From Chryseobacterium daecheongense (GTDB taxonomy: Bacteria > Bacteroidota > Bacteroidia > Flavobacteriales > Weeksellaceae), in NCBI RefSeq assembly GCF_003729955.1, contig NZ_RJTX01000001.1, forward strand, positions 1,116,001 through 1,180,000: a stretch of DNA of 64,000 nt. Reading direction: 5' to 3'. Position numbers and translations under genes: made by a program. Positions 26,235 through 35,223 of the stretch are shown here, piece after piece (position 1 is the stretch's first letter; every line of letters begins with the position of its first letter). The notes under the pieces are model-generated. The model saw only the letters and a list, made by a program, of their open reading frames with translations, ran no database searches and was not told the DNA's origin.

Positions 26235-27134
26235 ATGCCAATTAATACGATATACAGAGATTCCCAATGTGAATGGGTAGACGTGGAGGCTCCTACGTTG
26301 GAAGACCTGAAATTCCTTCATGAAAGATATGAGATCAACAACCTCCTTTTGGAAGATACTCTCGATCCTAATCACCTTCCCAAATTTGAAGAGGACGGCA
26401 ATGTAAAATTTTTCCTGTTGCGTGAAAGCACCGAGCTGGAAAGAAAGAATCTCAACACTATTAGTGATATCAGTACCAAAATCGGGATCTTCCTTTTGAA
26501 TCACACCATCATTACGATTCACAGGATGAAAACCAAAAGCATCACTGAAACCAAAAATCAGATTTCCAGTACAGACATGGAGGCATCTCCTGAAAAAATT
26601 GCATTAATGATCGCTTTACTGGTAATGAAAAGTTTTGATGATGAGTCGGTGAGCTTAATGGAAACCATGGATAATATCGAAAATGAAATTTTCCTGAAAA
26701 ACACCAATCATACCAACCAGATCAGACGATTGTATAAACTGAAAAGAAAATCCGGACTTAATTCAAGGGTTCTTACCATTTCCACGGATGCCATTGATAA
26801 ATTTAAGCTGCTTGGATTACAGGATTCAGAGGTATTCGATTTAAAGGATAAACATAAAGACGTTGTCGCCGATTTTGACCATCTGAATTTGCAGATCACC
26901 AACCTTATTTCCATGTTTTTGGCTCTATCTGACCAGAAAGCCAACCAGGTCATGAAAGTTTTAGCTATTTACTCCGTTTATTTCTTACCGATAACGTTTA
27001 TTGCCGGGCTCTACGGGATGAATTTTGATAATATGCCGGAACTTCATCATAAGAACGGGTATTTTTTCACTTTGGGCTTAATGGCTCTCATTGTAATTAT
27101 CACTTTTATTTATGCCAGAAGAAAACAATGGTGA
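26235..27134 (+). CDS. corA: CorA-family magnesium/divalent metal transporter
   Basis: The protein has 299 aa. A large N-terminal cytosolic domain (residues 1-235) ends in a long stalk helix. Two C-terminal membrane helices follow (VLAIYSVYFLPITFIAGLY and YFFTLGLMALIVIITFIYA). The selectivity signature YGMN lies between them, followed by the loop DNMPELHHKNG. It ends with positively charged ARRKQW as expected. It is divergent from fabH with about 70 bp between them. Confidence 0.95.
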   Translation: MPINTIYRDSQCEWVDVEAPTLEDLKFLHERYEINNLLLEDTLDPNHLPKFEEDGNVKFFLLRESTELERKNLNTISDISTKIGIFLLNHTIITIHRMKTKSITETKNQISSTDMEASPEKIALMIALLVMKSFDDESVSLMETMDNIENEIFLKNTNHTNQIRRLYKLKRKSGLNSRVLTISTDAIDKFKLLGLQDSEVFDLKDKHKDVVADFDHLNLQITNLISMFLALSDQKANQVMKVLAIYSVYFLPITFIAGLYGMNFDNMPELHHKNGYFFTLGLMALIVIITFIYARRKQW

Positions 27135-27312
27135 TTTTACGTATGCATTAGCGTAAAAACACCCATGCTTTGGAATGCGGATTACATTAATTTTATAGTA
27201 TAAAAATGAATAACCCAATAGCAGTAGATATATTATGTTAAATAATAAGACGGCAAAGTAATTTACTCCCATAATATGATTCACTGCACACCAACCAAAC
27301 ACTATATGACCT

Positions 27313-28899
27313 ATGAAAACCGATATGTTGAACAATGTTCTCGAAGAGAAATTTCTCTCTCAGGAATCTAAAGACAAGCTCACTGCTTTACATGAAAATA
27401 TTTCATCCAAAGAGTTTTCAGACCTACTGGATGCAGAAGGTAACCAATATGTAGAATTTGTGCAGGAAGGAGGCGGAGTTTGGGGAAGCGCGCTCGTTGG
27501 TTATCTATACAGTCTGGAAATTTTTGGGATCCGTTTTCTGAAGGTGGCCGGAACCAGTGCAGGAGCTATCAATACCATGTTGATTGCGGCTTGCAGAACC
27601 AAAGAAGAAGCAAAAAGCGATGTGATCAAAGATATCCTTTTCAACTGGGATTTTTCTGATTTTATGGATGGAAAACCTTATGTAAAGTCTATCATTCATG
27701 CTATGCTGAATAATAAGAATTTCCTGAAGATCAACGCTATGATCGCCGCCGTAATTATGATCATTCTTCTCATTATTCCTTTTGCCACTCCTTCTGAAAC
27801 TTCATTGCGAACTAAACTGCTTTTCCTTATTCCATTGATCCCTGTATTTATCACTTTTTTGTGTGCTAAAAAATTCTATAACGATTTTAAAAAGCAGAAT
27901 AGCGGTTTAAATCCCGGAAATGCATTTTTAAACCAAATGACAGATGTTATGAAGGGTTTTGGAATAAAAACCGTTGCGGAATTGAATGAAAGATTTGTAC
28001 AGAAAGAACAGAAACTTAACCTCAATTACCGTTACGGGAACGGCATGGAATATTACGCCATCGCCTTGAATAGCATTGAAGAGATCAAAGTGAATAACCT
28101 GGAGCACATTGACCTTACCCGGTATAGAATTTTCTATGAAAGTGCAGTCAATAATGATTATTATAAAAACAATCCTTTTTATCAGCTCAAATCAGAATAT
28201 ATTGTGATCACTACGGATATCAATGCTAAAATAAAAGTAGAACTGCCTACCATGGCCAATTTATATTGGTCCGAGGAAGAAATGAAAAAAATAAGTCCGG
28301 CGGAATTTGTGAGGGCTTCCATGTCCGTACCGTTTTTCTTCGAGCCTTTCCAAAAGATGATCGACAAAACTGATGATTCCGTAAAATACGCCTGGAAATT
28401 CTGGATGAACACGAAACCGGAAGACATCAATCCTGTGGGTGTATTCATAGATGGCGGGAGTATCTCTAACTTCCCTATCGATCTTTTCCATTCCAGCGAC
28501 ATTTTCTTCCCACGAATGCCCCTGTTCGGAGTACAGCTGACCAGCGATTCCGATATTCTTTCCGAAAAAGGGAAAACCAGCGAGGAACTGCTGAAAACGC
28601 CCCTTTCATTTGCCGGAAATATCATCGGAACCCTGAAAGGCTTTAATGATAAAACGTTTCTTACCAAGCATACTTTTTATCATCTTTTCAGCATACAGAC
28701 CGTGAACTGCGGAACGAGCAACTGGCTTAACTTCTTTATGAAAAAAGATGAAAAAGAAGAGCTTTTTAACCGTGGTTTCCGGGCTGCCCTTGATTTCCTT
28801 AATAATTTCGACTGGGAACGCTATAAATGCGAAAGAATGATGCTTTCCATGAAGGAGAAAAAGATTTTGAAGGAAGAAGATACGAAGACGGTAGGGTAA
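27313..28899 (+). CDS. Patatin-like phospholipase with inserted membrane helices
   Basis: The protein has 528 aa. The patatin lipase domain has the oxyanion loop GGGVWG (about 53-58), nucleophile GTSAG (about 80-84) and the Asp of the dyad in IDGGSISNFP (about 379-388). Between them, at residues ~137-185, are two hydrophobic helices (AMIAAVIMIILLIIPF; LLFLIPLIPVFITFLC), so the enzyme is probably membrane-anchored. The family deacylates phospholipids or other acyl esters. It is monocistronic and converges on the oxidoreductase gene at 28908. Confidence 0.92.
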   Translation: MKTDMLNNVLEEKFLSQESKDKLTALHENISSKEFSDLLDAEGNQYVEFVQEGGGVWGSALVGYLYSLEIFGIRFLKVAGTSAGAINTMLIAACRTKEEAKSDVIKDILFNWDFSDFMDGKPYVKSIIHAMLNNKNFLKINAMIAAVIMIILLIIPFATPSETSLRTKLLFLIPLIPVFITFLCAKKFYNDFKKQNSGLNPGNAFLNQMTDVMKGFGIKTVAELNERFVQKEQKLNLNYRYGNGMEYYAIALNSIEEIKVNNLEHIDLTRYRIFYESAVNNDYYKNNPFYQLKSEYIVITTDINAKIKVELPTMANLYWSEEEMKKISPAEFVRASMSVPFFFEPFQKMIDKTDDSVKYAWKFWMNTKPEDINPVGVFIDGGSISNFPIDLFHSSDIFFPRMPLFGVQLTSDSDILSEKGKTSEELLKTPLSFAGNIIGTLKGFNDKTFLTKHTFYHLFSIQTVNCGTSNWLNFFMKKDEKEELFNRGFRAALDFLNNFDWERYKCERMMLSMKEKKILKEEDTKTVG

Positions 28900-28907
28900 T
28901 TTTTTGG

Positions 28908-29438
28908 CTATACCCTTTCAAGAAAATCCAGATACATCGGAACACTTCTCTCGATCCATTCTTCAGAAGCATTCTTTTCAATATCGTAGTAAACAAAAAT
29001 TCCTTTGTAATCTGCTTTGATATAATCAAAAGTAAGCTCAAAAGGAGCGGTAAGCTCTTTCATTGTGTATTTGTATTTTCCGGATGCGCTGTACCCTTCT
29101 TCATCAATTCCTGCGGTAATGGCTAAAGCAATTTTCTTTCCTCCTACCTTATAACCGCTTCTGCTTCCGTATGCCCAACCGTATAAAAGCACCTCATCGA
29201 ACCATTTTTTCAAAAGCGGCGGGCTGCTGAACCAATAAAAAGGAAACTGAAATACAATGGTATCATAAGATTCTACTAATTGTTGTTCTTTCAATACATC
29301 AATAATTTCATTGGGATAAGCTTCATATAATGGATGAATGGTATATTTTTCAGGGTATTTTTCCAGTTCATTGATCCATCTTTTATTGATCACAGAACTT
29401 TGCATATGGGGATGAATGACAATAACTAATGTTTTCAT
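28908..29438 (-). CDS. NAD(P)H-dependent oxidoreductase, flavodoxin-like (KefF/MdaB type)
   Basis: The protein has 176 aa. It starts KTLVIVIHPHMQSSVINKRW (FMN-phosphate loop) and has the signature FQFPFYWFSSPPLLKKWFDEVLLYGWAYG and ALAITAGIDEEGYS. This matches the quinone reductase/KefF family. The gene is divergent from an HxlR-family regulator 90 bp away. HxlR proteins often control such reductases in response to quinones or electrophiles, so this pair is likely a regulator with its target. Confidence 0.93.
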   Translation of the reverse strand: MKTLVIVIHPHMQSSVINKRWINELEKYPEKYTIHPLYEAYPNEIIDVLKEQQLVESYDTIVFQFPFYWFSSPPLLKKWFDEVLLYGWAYGSRSGYKVGGKKIALAITAGIDEEGYSASGKYKYTMKELTAPFELTFDYIKADYKGIFVYYDIEKNASEEWIERSVPMYLDFLERV

Positions 29439-29487
29439 TATATAAATTTCTTGTTACAAAAATAATAGTTGTAACTTACCCAATCAA

Positions 29488-29513
29488 TAGTAGCTACCAA
29501 TTGTAGGGTACTA
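29488..29513. promoter_or_regulatory. Imperfect 26-bp dyad, candidate HxlR operator
   Basis: TAGTAGCTACC (29488-29498) faces GTAGGGTACTA (29503-29513), so TAGTA-n-TACC-type half-sites are inverted with a 4-bp centre. It lies midway between the divergent oxidoreductase and HxlR genes. Binding is inferred. Confidence 0.5.
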
Positions 29514-29528
29514 TAAAAAATGTAAGTA

Positions 29529-29897
29529 ATGACTAAAATAAAAGAAACTTCCACCCATTCCGCTAATAAAAAAGCGCTTGCCGATGAGTGTCCGGAAGTA
29601 TATGCTTCCAATATTATAGGGGGACAGTGGTCTTTAGCAATCTGCTGTTATCTCATTAACGGAAAATTGAGATTCGGGGAACTGAAAAAGAAACTCCCCA
29701 ACATTACAGAACGTATGCTGACTCTTCAGCTCCGTAAACTGGAAGAAGACAAGATCATCACCAGAACCGTGTATGCGGAAGTTCCCCCGCGTGTTGAATA
29801 TGAGCTTACTCCCATCGGCTATAAACTGCAATCTATTATAGAGGAGCTTGAAAAATGGGGAAAAGAGCATCAGGAAATCAATAAAACAATTGATTAA
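29529..29897 (+). CDS. HxlR-family transcriptional regulator
   Basis: The protein has 122 aa with a winged helix-turn-helix of MarR-like fold. Conserved family features are CPEVYASNIIGGQWSLAICCYLINGKLRFGELKKKLPNIT, where the Cys at about 19 is the usual redox-sensing position, then ERMLTLQLRKLEEDKIITRTVYAEVPPRVEYELTPIG. It is divergent from the flavodoxin-like oxidoreductase, its likely target. Confidence 0.93.
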   Translation: MTKIKETSTHSANKKALADECPEVYASNIIGGQWSLAICCYLINGKLRFGELKKKLPNITERMLTLQLRKLEEDKIITRTVYAEVPPRVEYELTPIGYKLQSIIEELEKWGKEHQEINKTID

Positions 29898-29965
29898 TCA
29901 TCAAAGATGTTCAAAATTATTGTATTTTGGAGATACTCAAATAATATAATAATACTACTTCCACA

Positions 29966-30793
29966 ATGAAATTGAATATTCATAAGCCCTGTTCTGAAAA
30001 ATGGGATGCTATGCAGGATTCACCTCATGGTAAATTTTGTGAGTTGTGTTCCAAACATGTGGTTGATTTTACAGACAAAACCGAAAAAGAAATCTGGGAT
30101 ATTTTTAACCGGGCCGGTGGAAAAGAGGTGTGCGGAAGGCTTCCTTTATCATTTTCAAAAATTGCAGCAGGCGTCATTTTAATTACCAACCTCACGTTTT
30201 CTCAGGGACAAACTCCTTCTCACTCTTTTGAAACGATCGAACAGAGCACAACAAGCTTTACCAAGCTATCCGGGAAATTGATTTTTAAGATCAATAAAAA
30301 AGAAATTCCCGGTGCGGAGGTAATTTTCATTCATAAAAATCAATATATTAAAACCCAAACTGATGAAAATGGAAATTTCACATTGGAAATCCCAAATGAA
30401 CTCATTTCCAAAAAGAATGTTTTGTATTTCAATTTTAATGTGCTAAATGAAAAAACAATAGCCAATCCTGAAAGAAAAATACCTAATGTAGCAGGCGGAG
30501 ATATTTATGAAAATACAACCATCATTTTTACCAAAGATGAAAAAATAATAGACAAAACTTTCGTGATAGAATCTCAAAAATTTTATCTGGGTGGAATTTC
30601 CATTATGACTGATTCTCCCCCTGACTATTATTTTTTTGATGGTAAAAATATCAGTGAAAAAAAGTTTAGAAAGTTGCAAGAAGAAAATCCCGGTTACTCT
30701 TATTTTGTTTTTGAAGGAAAAGAAGCACAAGCTATTGCCAACAAATCCTATATTAGAACTTTACGATTATTATATTCAAACAAAAGCCTCTGA
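29966..30793 (+). CDS. Membrane protein with Cys-rich N-terminus and carboxypeptidase-like regulatory domain
   Basis: The protein has 275 aa. The start MKLNIHKPCSEKWDAMQ ... GKFCELCSKHVVDFTD (Cys9, Cys25, Cys28, His31) is a zinc-ribbon-like motif seen in many flavobacterial proteins. One membrane helix follows (SKIAAGVILITNLTFSQG, about 66-83). The extracytoplasmic part has a beta-sandwich of carboxypeptidase-regulatory type (LSGKLIFKINKKEIPGAEVIF, TDENGNFTLEIP). The C-terminal ~100 residues are not recognisable. The function is unknown. Confidence 0.75.
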   Translation: MKLNIHKPCSEKWDAMQDSPHGKFCELCSKHVVDFTDKTEKEIWDIFNRAGGKEVCGRLPLSFSKIAAGVILITNLTFSQGQTPSHSFETIEQSTTSFTKLSGKLIFKINKKEIPGAEVIFIHKNQYIKTQTDENGNFTLEIPNELISKKNVLYFNFNVLNEKTIANPERKIPNVAGGDIYENTTIIFTKDEKIIDKTFVIESQKFYLGGISIMTDSPPDYYFFDGKNISEKKFRKLQEENPGYSYFVFEGKEAQAIANKSYIRTLRLLYSNKSL

Positions 30794-30809
30794 ATTCAGA
30801 GGCTTTTTT
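30782..30809 (+). terminator. Terminator overlapping the end of the Cys-rich membrane protein gene
   Basis: AAAAGCCTCTGAA and TTCAGAGGCTTTT form a perfect palindrome with a T-run. It overlaps the stop codon region at 30791-30793. Confidence 0.85.
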
Positions 30810-31183
30810 ATTTATTCAGCTTCACCTTAAAAAGTTAAAATTTGAATTTTATGATCATACCACATAATAAGTTGCTTAATATTCAGTTAATATAATCACA
30901 GAATAAAATCATCAATCATAACAAAAAATTATTATTTAAAAATCAAAATTAATTCACTAACAGTAGATATTTATTACCAAATCACAAAATCAACATTAAA
31001 TTTAAAATTATGAAAAAAACAGCTTTACCAAAACTCTTGTATTCAAGTACAACATGGCGTGGCAAGATTAATCTGCCCTGAATATCCCGGAAATCTATCA
31101 CACTGAAATCATTTTTTAGTTGAACATAAAACGTAACATTTTAAAATTCTAAATCAATACAATACTAAACTACTTTTTATCTA
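30810..31183. other. AT-rich intergenic region
   Basis: No supported gene is visible. An ATG at 31010 opens 23 codons (MKKTALPKLLYSS...) that begin like a secreted peptide but end quickly. The words LPEYPGNL can be read by switching frame after it, so a decayed small gene is possible. The promoter of the 31184 gene must lie near the right end. Confidence 0.35.
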
Positions 31184-31630
31184 ATGAAAAAGAACAATAG
31201 AAATACTGTGATCCGGAAAAATATACTTTCCATTTCAGTTGCCATATTGCTTTACCTGCTTTTATCCGTTTTTTTTATTATAAAATACAATACCATCTAT
31301 AGCCAAGTGTTTATGATCTTATTACTGGCTTTATTCATTTTTGTATTGGCAACGGTGAGGCTATCCTATCTTAAACTGGATATTTTACCGGAAAATTTGT
31401 TGATCAGGGAACAAAATATTCTTAATCATACTAAGATCAATCCTAAAAGATATCTGGATATTCCTTATGACTATATCAATGATTTCAAAATCAATAAAAA
31501 TACGCTGAGCATCCATATCAAAAATTCGAGTGAGGTATCAAAGCTGAATTTTCCCATGCATTGTTTTTCTCCTTATGAGAAAAGAAAAATAGAAGAACTC
31601 TTATCAGAAAGAATTGTAAAAAGTATATAA
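31184..31630 (+). CDS. Small membrane protein of unknown function
   Basis: The protein has 148 aa. Two membrane helices (ILSISVAILLYLLLSVFFII, about 14-33; VFMILLLALFIFVLATVRL, about 42-60) are followed by a mostly beta-stranded C-terminal half (DILPENLLIREQNILNHTKI, YINDFKINKNTLSIHIK). That layout recalls small bacterial PH-like membrane proteins, but I do not recognise a family. Confidence 0.65.
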   Translation: MKKNNRNTVIRKNILSISVAILLYLLLSVFFIIKYNTIYSQVFMILLLALFIFVLATVRLSYLKLDILPENLLIREQNILNHTKINPKRYLDIPYDYINDFKINKNTLSIHIKNSSEVSKLNFPMHCFSPYEKRKIEELLSERIVKSI

Positions 31631-31675
31631 CTGCAAAATAGAACTTATTTGATATAATTAATTGATTAATATGTG

Positions 31676-31705
31676 AAAAACCTCCGGAAAATCCGGAGGT
31701 TTTTT
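31676..31705. terminator. Bidirectional terminator
   Basis: AAAAACCTCCGG-AAAAT-CCGGAGGTTTTTT serves both the rightward membrane-protein gene and the leftward tag gene. Confidence 0.88.
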
Positions 31706-31712
31706 GGTTGCA

Positions 31713-32264
31713 TCAATTCTTTTTCCACATCGGGTTATGCTGTAAAATTTTGTTGTGAACAGGGCAGTTTTCATTGTGTGCTCCCTGAAGGTATCCGATA
31801 CTCATCAGAAATTCATTAACGATTTCTCCACCTGTGAACTTAAAGGTTTTCTTAAAAAGCTTCATCCATTCCTGCAATGTTTTAGGGTGATGATATTCCA
31901 GCCATTTTTCGAAGGAACCGAACTCTTTCTGAAGTTCAAGAACCGTTTTGGCATTTTCAATCGCTGCATTTACTTTAAGTTTATTTCTGATAATCTCAGG
32001 ATCATTCAGAAGTCTTTCCCTGTCTTTTTCTGTATAAGCAGCAATTTTCTTTATATCAAAATTGCTGTAAGCTTTTCTGAAGCCGGCTTCTTTTTTTAAA
32101 ATAGTTTCCCAGCTCAGACCGGCCTGGTTAATCTCCATAATCAGTCTTCCGAAAAGCTCATTATCATCATGAATGGGGTATCCGTAATGGTGATCATGAT
32201 AATTTTTGTGAAGTTCTTTCCTGCTTTCAGGCTGCATCCTTTCTATGGCTAAACAATAACTCAT
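31713..32264 (-). CDS. tag: DNA-3-methyladenine glycosylase I
   Basis: The protein has 183 aa. The enzyme removes 3-methyladenine from alkylated DNA. Family marks are MSYCLA (zinc Cys4), HDHHYGYPIHDDNELFGRLIMEINQAGLSW with the catalytic Glu in MEINQAGLSW, FTGGEIVNEFLMSIG and the C-terminal zinc pair HNENCPVH. It lies alone between two bidirectional terminators. Confidence 0.96.
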   Translation of the reverse strand: MSYCLAIERMQPESRKELHKNYHDHHYGYPIHDDNELFGRLIMEINQAGLSWETILKKEAGFRKAYSNFDIKKIAAYTEKDRERLLNDPEIIRNKLKVNAAIENAKTVLELQKEFGSFEKWLEYHHPKTLQEWMKLFKKTFKFTGGEIVNEFLMSIGYLQGAHNENCPVHNKILQHNPMWKKN

Positions 32265-32360
32265 TCTAATCTGTTTTTGTTAAAATTCTGTATAAAGATA
32301 AGCTTGTTTACTGACAACTGTTTGTCAGTAGTCTCTTATTTCTGCCTAGAATTCTTTACA

Positions 32361-32387
32361 AAAAACCTCCGGAATTCGGAGGTTTAT
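32361..32387. terminator. Terminator after the MFS gene
   Basis: AAACCTCCG-GAATT-CGGAGGTTT lies 7 bp after the stop of the leftward MFS gene. Confidence 0.75.
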
Positions 32388-32393
32388 ACTTAT

Positions 32394-33971
32394 TTAGTGC
32401 ATGGCTTCACTTAAATCTAATTTTTCTTTACTTTTTCGTTCTTTTATGAACAGGATAAACGGAATACATATCAGGAATATGACTCCCAGGTAAAGAAATA
32501 CATCCATATAAGAAAGTACCGTCGCCTGTTTGGTGACCGATAAGTCCAGAATTTTATACGCTGCATTCATCGCTGCATCAGGTGTCATTCCTTTTGCTAC
32601 AAAGCTTGCTTTCAGACTATTTAACCTTTGCTGTACATCAAAACTATTGCTATCAAGGTGAGAAAGTAAATTCACCCTGTGCTTCTGGCTTTCGTTGGCT
32701 ATAAAGGTAGTAATAGCCGCAATCCCGAAGGATCCCCCAAGCTGTCTCATCATCCCGGTAAATGCTGCACCCTGCCCAATTTCCTGCCCTTTCAGGGTAC
32801 TTAAAGATAAGGAGGTGATAGGTATGAAAAGTAATCCCAATCCTGCTCCTCTTACAATCAGCATCCAGAAGAAAGCATCTTTACTGGTATCCGGAGTCAA
32901 AATCTTATACCCCCAGAAACTATAGACAAAGAAGATGAATAATCCTAAAGATACTAAAATCTGTTGTTTGGCCCCTTTTGTAAGCAATCTTCCGATGATC
33001 GGCATCATAAAAGCGGTTGTTAGCGCTGCCGGAATCATCAAAGCTCCCGACTGAAGCGCCGTCCATCCTAAAATACTTTGCGTATATAAAGGAACAATAA
33101 ACGTTGAACCATACAGACCAAATCCTAAAACAAACGACATGAAAGTTCCGATCCTTAAATTCCCGTTTTTCAAAACCCGTAATTCTACAATTGGATATCT
33201 GAATGTAAGCTCCCGCCAGAGAAATAATATAAATCCAACAACAGCAGTTACCGTAAATGTTACGATCATTCCGCTTTCAAACCAGTCTTCTTCATGACCT
33301 CTTTCCAGGATAAACTGTAATGATCCCACCGTAAGTGCCAATAAAGCAATTCCTATCCAGTCTACATCCGAAACTTTGCGCTTTTCTGCATATTTAGGGC
33401 TTCTTACAAACTGAAGTGTCATCAATGTTGCAGCAATCCCAATCGGAATATTGATATAGAAAATATATGGCCAGCTGTAATTATCCACAATATAACCTCC
33501 CAATGGCGGGCCTAATGTAGGACCGATGATCACACCCAAACCATAAATAGCCTGAGCCATACTTCTTTTCTCAATTGGATAGGATTCTGTAATGATCGTT
33601 TGCGAGGTTACCAATAAAGCTCCACCCCCAATTCCCTGCATCAGTCTGAAAAACACCAGTTCCCAGATGTTCGTGGCATTTCCGCACAGGAACGAAAATA
33701 CTGTAAATATGATAATGGAAGCCGCAAAATAATTTCTACGTCCGAACTGCTGCGAAAGCCAGCTCGTCATAGGAACAATGATTACGTTACCAATAGCATA
33801 GGCGGTAATTACCCAACCCACTTCGGAAAGTGTAGCTCCCAGATTCCCCTTCATTTCATTCAAAGCAACATTTACAATGGTGGAGTCTACAATTTCAAGC
33901 AAAGCACAAAGAATCGCCGTAATGGTGATAATGACTCTTCGGGCCCCGTATTCTACTAATGAATCTTGCAT
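32394..33971 (-). CDS. emrB: DHA2-family MFS drug efflux transporter (EmrB/QacA type)
   Basis: I take the ATG at 33971 (MQDSLVEYGARRVIITITAI, 525 aa); a longer frame begins in the upstream repeat. About 14 membrane helices are visible. Motif C-like and DHA2 features are present: LLEIVDSTIVNVALNEMKGNLG, QQFGRRNYFAASI and LMQGIGGGALLVTSQTIITESYP. It is an inner-membrane proton-driven exporter and the last gene of the tetR-tolC-hlyD-MFS operon, making a tripartite pump with the two genes before it. It is separated from hlyD by 134 bp holding a repeat. Confidence 0.95.
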   Translation of the reverse strand: MQDSLVEYGARRVIITITAILCALLEIVDSTIVNVALNEMKGNLGATLSEVGWVITAYAIGNVIIVPMTSWLSQQFGRRNYFAASIIIFTVFSFLCGNATNIWELVFFRLMQGIGGGALLVTSQTIITESYPIEKRSMAQAIYGLGVIIGPTLGPPLGGYIVDNYSWPYIFYINIPIGIAATLMTLQFVRSPKYAEKRKVSDVDWIGIALLALTVGSLQFILERGHEEDWFESGMIVTFTVTAVVGFILFLWRELTFRYPIVELRVLKNGNLRIGTFMSFVLGFGLYGSTFIVPLYTQSILGWTALQSGALMIPAALTTAFMMPIIGRLLTKGAKQQILVSLGLFIFFVYSFWGYKILTPDTSKDAFFWMLIVRGAGLGLLFIPITSLSLSTLKGQEIGQGAAFTGMMRQLGGSFGIAAITTFIANESQKHRVNLLSHLDSNSFDVQQRLNSLKASFVAKGMTPDAAMNAAYKILDLSVTKQATVLSYMDVFLYLGVIFLICIPFILFIKERKSKEKLDLSEAMH

Positions 33972-34007
33972 AAGTTTATTATTATGTAAAAGGTCAATGG
34001 TAAATTT

Positions 34008-34095
34008 TGCTATGCAAGTGAACAGTGAATTATACAACTACCTATTTTAAGTAAAGTAATTCACTATTGACAACGAAGTTAATTGACCTTTTACA
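34008..34095. repeat. Intergenic inverted-repeat element (copy B)
   Basis: AGTGAATTA (34024-34032) and TAATTCACT (34057-34065) are perfect inverted arms. The words gtgaacagtgaatt and attcactattgac are shared with copy A (21035-21125) and copy C (38735-38812). It sits inside an operon, between the hlyD and MFS genes. Confidence 0.6.
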
Positions 34096-34105
34096 ATTTT
34101 TAATG

Positions 34106-35209
34106 TTAGTTCAAAATCACCTCAGCTTTCACGTTCATTCCCGTTCTCAGCTTTTTGGCGATATTTTTATCCAGGTTTACGAAATCAATTTTCACAGGCA
34201 GCCTTTGTACTACTTTTACGAAGTTTCCACTTGCATTGTCCGGAGGAAGGATTGAAAACGTTGCACCGGTTGCCGGAGAGAATGATGCTACTACTCCATC
34301 AAACTTTTTATCCGGAAAGGCATCAATTTCAATTTTCACTTTTTGCCCTTCAACCATTTTATCTACCTGGGTTTCTTTAAAGTTAGCCACTACCCATTTC
34401 TGATCATTTTTCACCAAGCTGAATAGTTGAGCACCGGTCTGTAAATATTGCCCAGTCTGGATCGGAACTTTTCCTACAAATCCATCTTCCGGAGCTACAA
34501 TCACAGTGTAGGAAAGATTAAGTCTTGCGTTCTCCACATCCACTTCTCTCTGCTTAGCTACGGAGCTCGCCACATTGATTTGTTGAGAACTTGCCGCTGT
34601 TTGTGATGAAGCTACGCCAGTCTGCTGAGCGATCTGGTTTCTCTGATCTACCAAAACCTGTAATTGCTTATCAGCCGATTGTTTTGCAGCTAAAGCCTGC
34701 TCATATTGCTGTTCTGTAATAGAATGGTCTTTTACAAGATTGGCATATCTCTTCAGATCCTGAGAGGTTTTCCATACATTTACCTTCGCCGCTTCAATCT
34801 GTGCATTGGCCGTAGCAACAGCCGCTTCTGAAGTATTGATATTCTTAGAAGTTGCCGTAGTGGTTGCCTGAGCGGTAGAAATATTGCTTTTCGCTGTAGC
34901 TAAGGCAGCTTCAGCCTGCTCTAAAGCCATTTTCTGGTCTCTGTTATCTAAAATAACAAGGGTATCTCCTTTTTTTACAAACTGGTTATCTTTTACTTTT
35001 ACTTCCGCTACATAACCAGAAATTTTAGAGATTACCGGAGCCATATTAGATGCGATTTGTGCATCATCCGTTTCTTCATGAGTTTGTCCGTAAGTATAAG
35101 CTCTGTATCCGTAAATTCCACCTCCAATTACTACAGCTGCTAAAATGATAGGGAAGACTAAACTTTTTTTCTTTTTAGGTTCAGTTGTTTGTGTATTATT
35201 ATTTTCCAT
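34106..35209 (-). CDS. emrA: HlyD-family membrane fusion protein (EmrA type)
   Basis: The protein has 367 aa. One N-terminal membrane helix (LVFPIILAAVVIGGGIYGYRAY, about 16-37) is followed by the lipoyl half KISGYVAEVKVKDNQFVKKGDTLVILDN, a long coiled-coil hairpin rich in Ala/Gln (about 85-215), the second lipoyl half VIVAPEDGFVGKVPIQTGQYLQTG and a beta-barrel domain. It is the periplasmic adaptor linking the MFS pump to the TolC channel encoded on either side. Confidence 0.96.
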   Translation of the reverse strand: MENNNTQTTEPKKKKSLVFPIILAAVVIGGGIYGYRAYTYGQTHEETDDAQIASNMAPVISKISGYVAEVKVKDNQFVKKGDTLVILDNRDQKMALEQAEAALATAKSNISTAQATTTATSKNINTSEAAVATANAQIEAAKVNVWKTSQDLKRYANLVKDHSITEQQYEQALAAKQSADKQLQVLVDQRNQIAQQTGVASSQTAASSQQINVASSVAKQREVDVENARLNLSYTVIVAPEDGFVGKVPIQTGQYLQTGAQLFSLVKNDQKWVVANFKETQVDKMVEGQKVKIEIDAFPDKKFDGVVASFSPATGATFSILPPDNASGNFVKVVQRLPVKIDFVNLDKNIAKKLRTGMNVKAEVILN

Positions 35210-35223
35210 GTTGGGTATCGTTC

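Noticed and set aside
28182..28667. 161-codon antisense frame inside the patatin gene
   Set aside because: Overlaps the conserved DGG region of the patatin; no features of its own.
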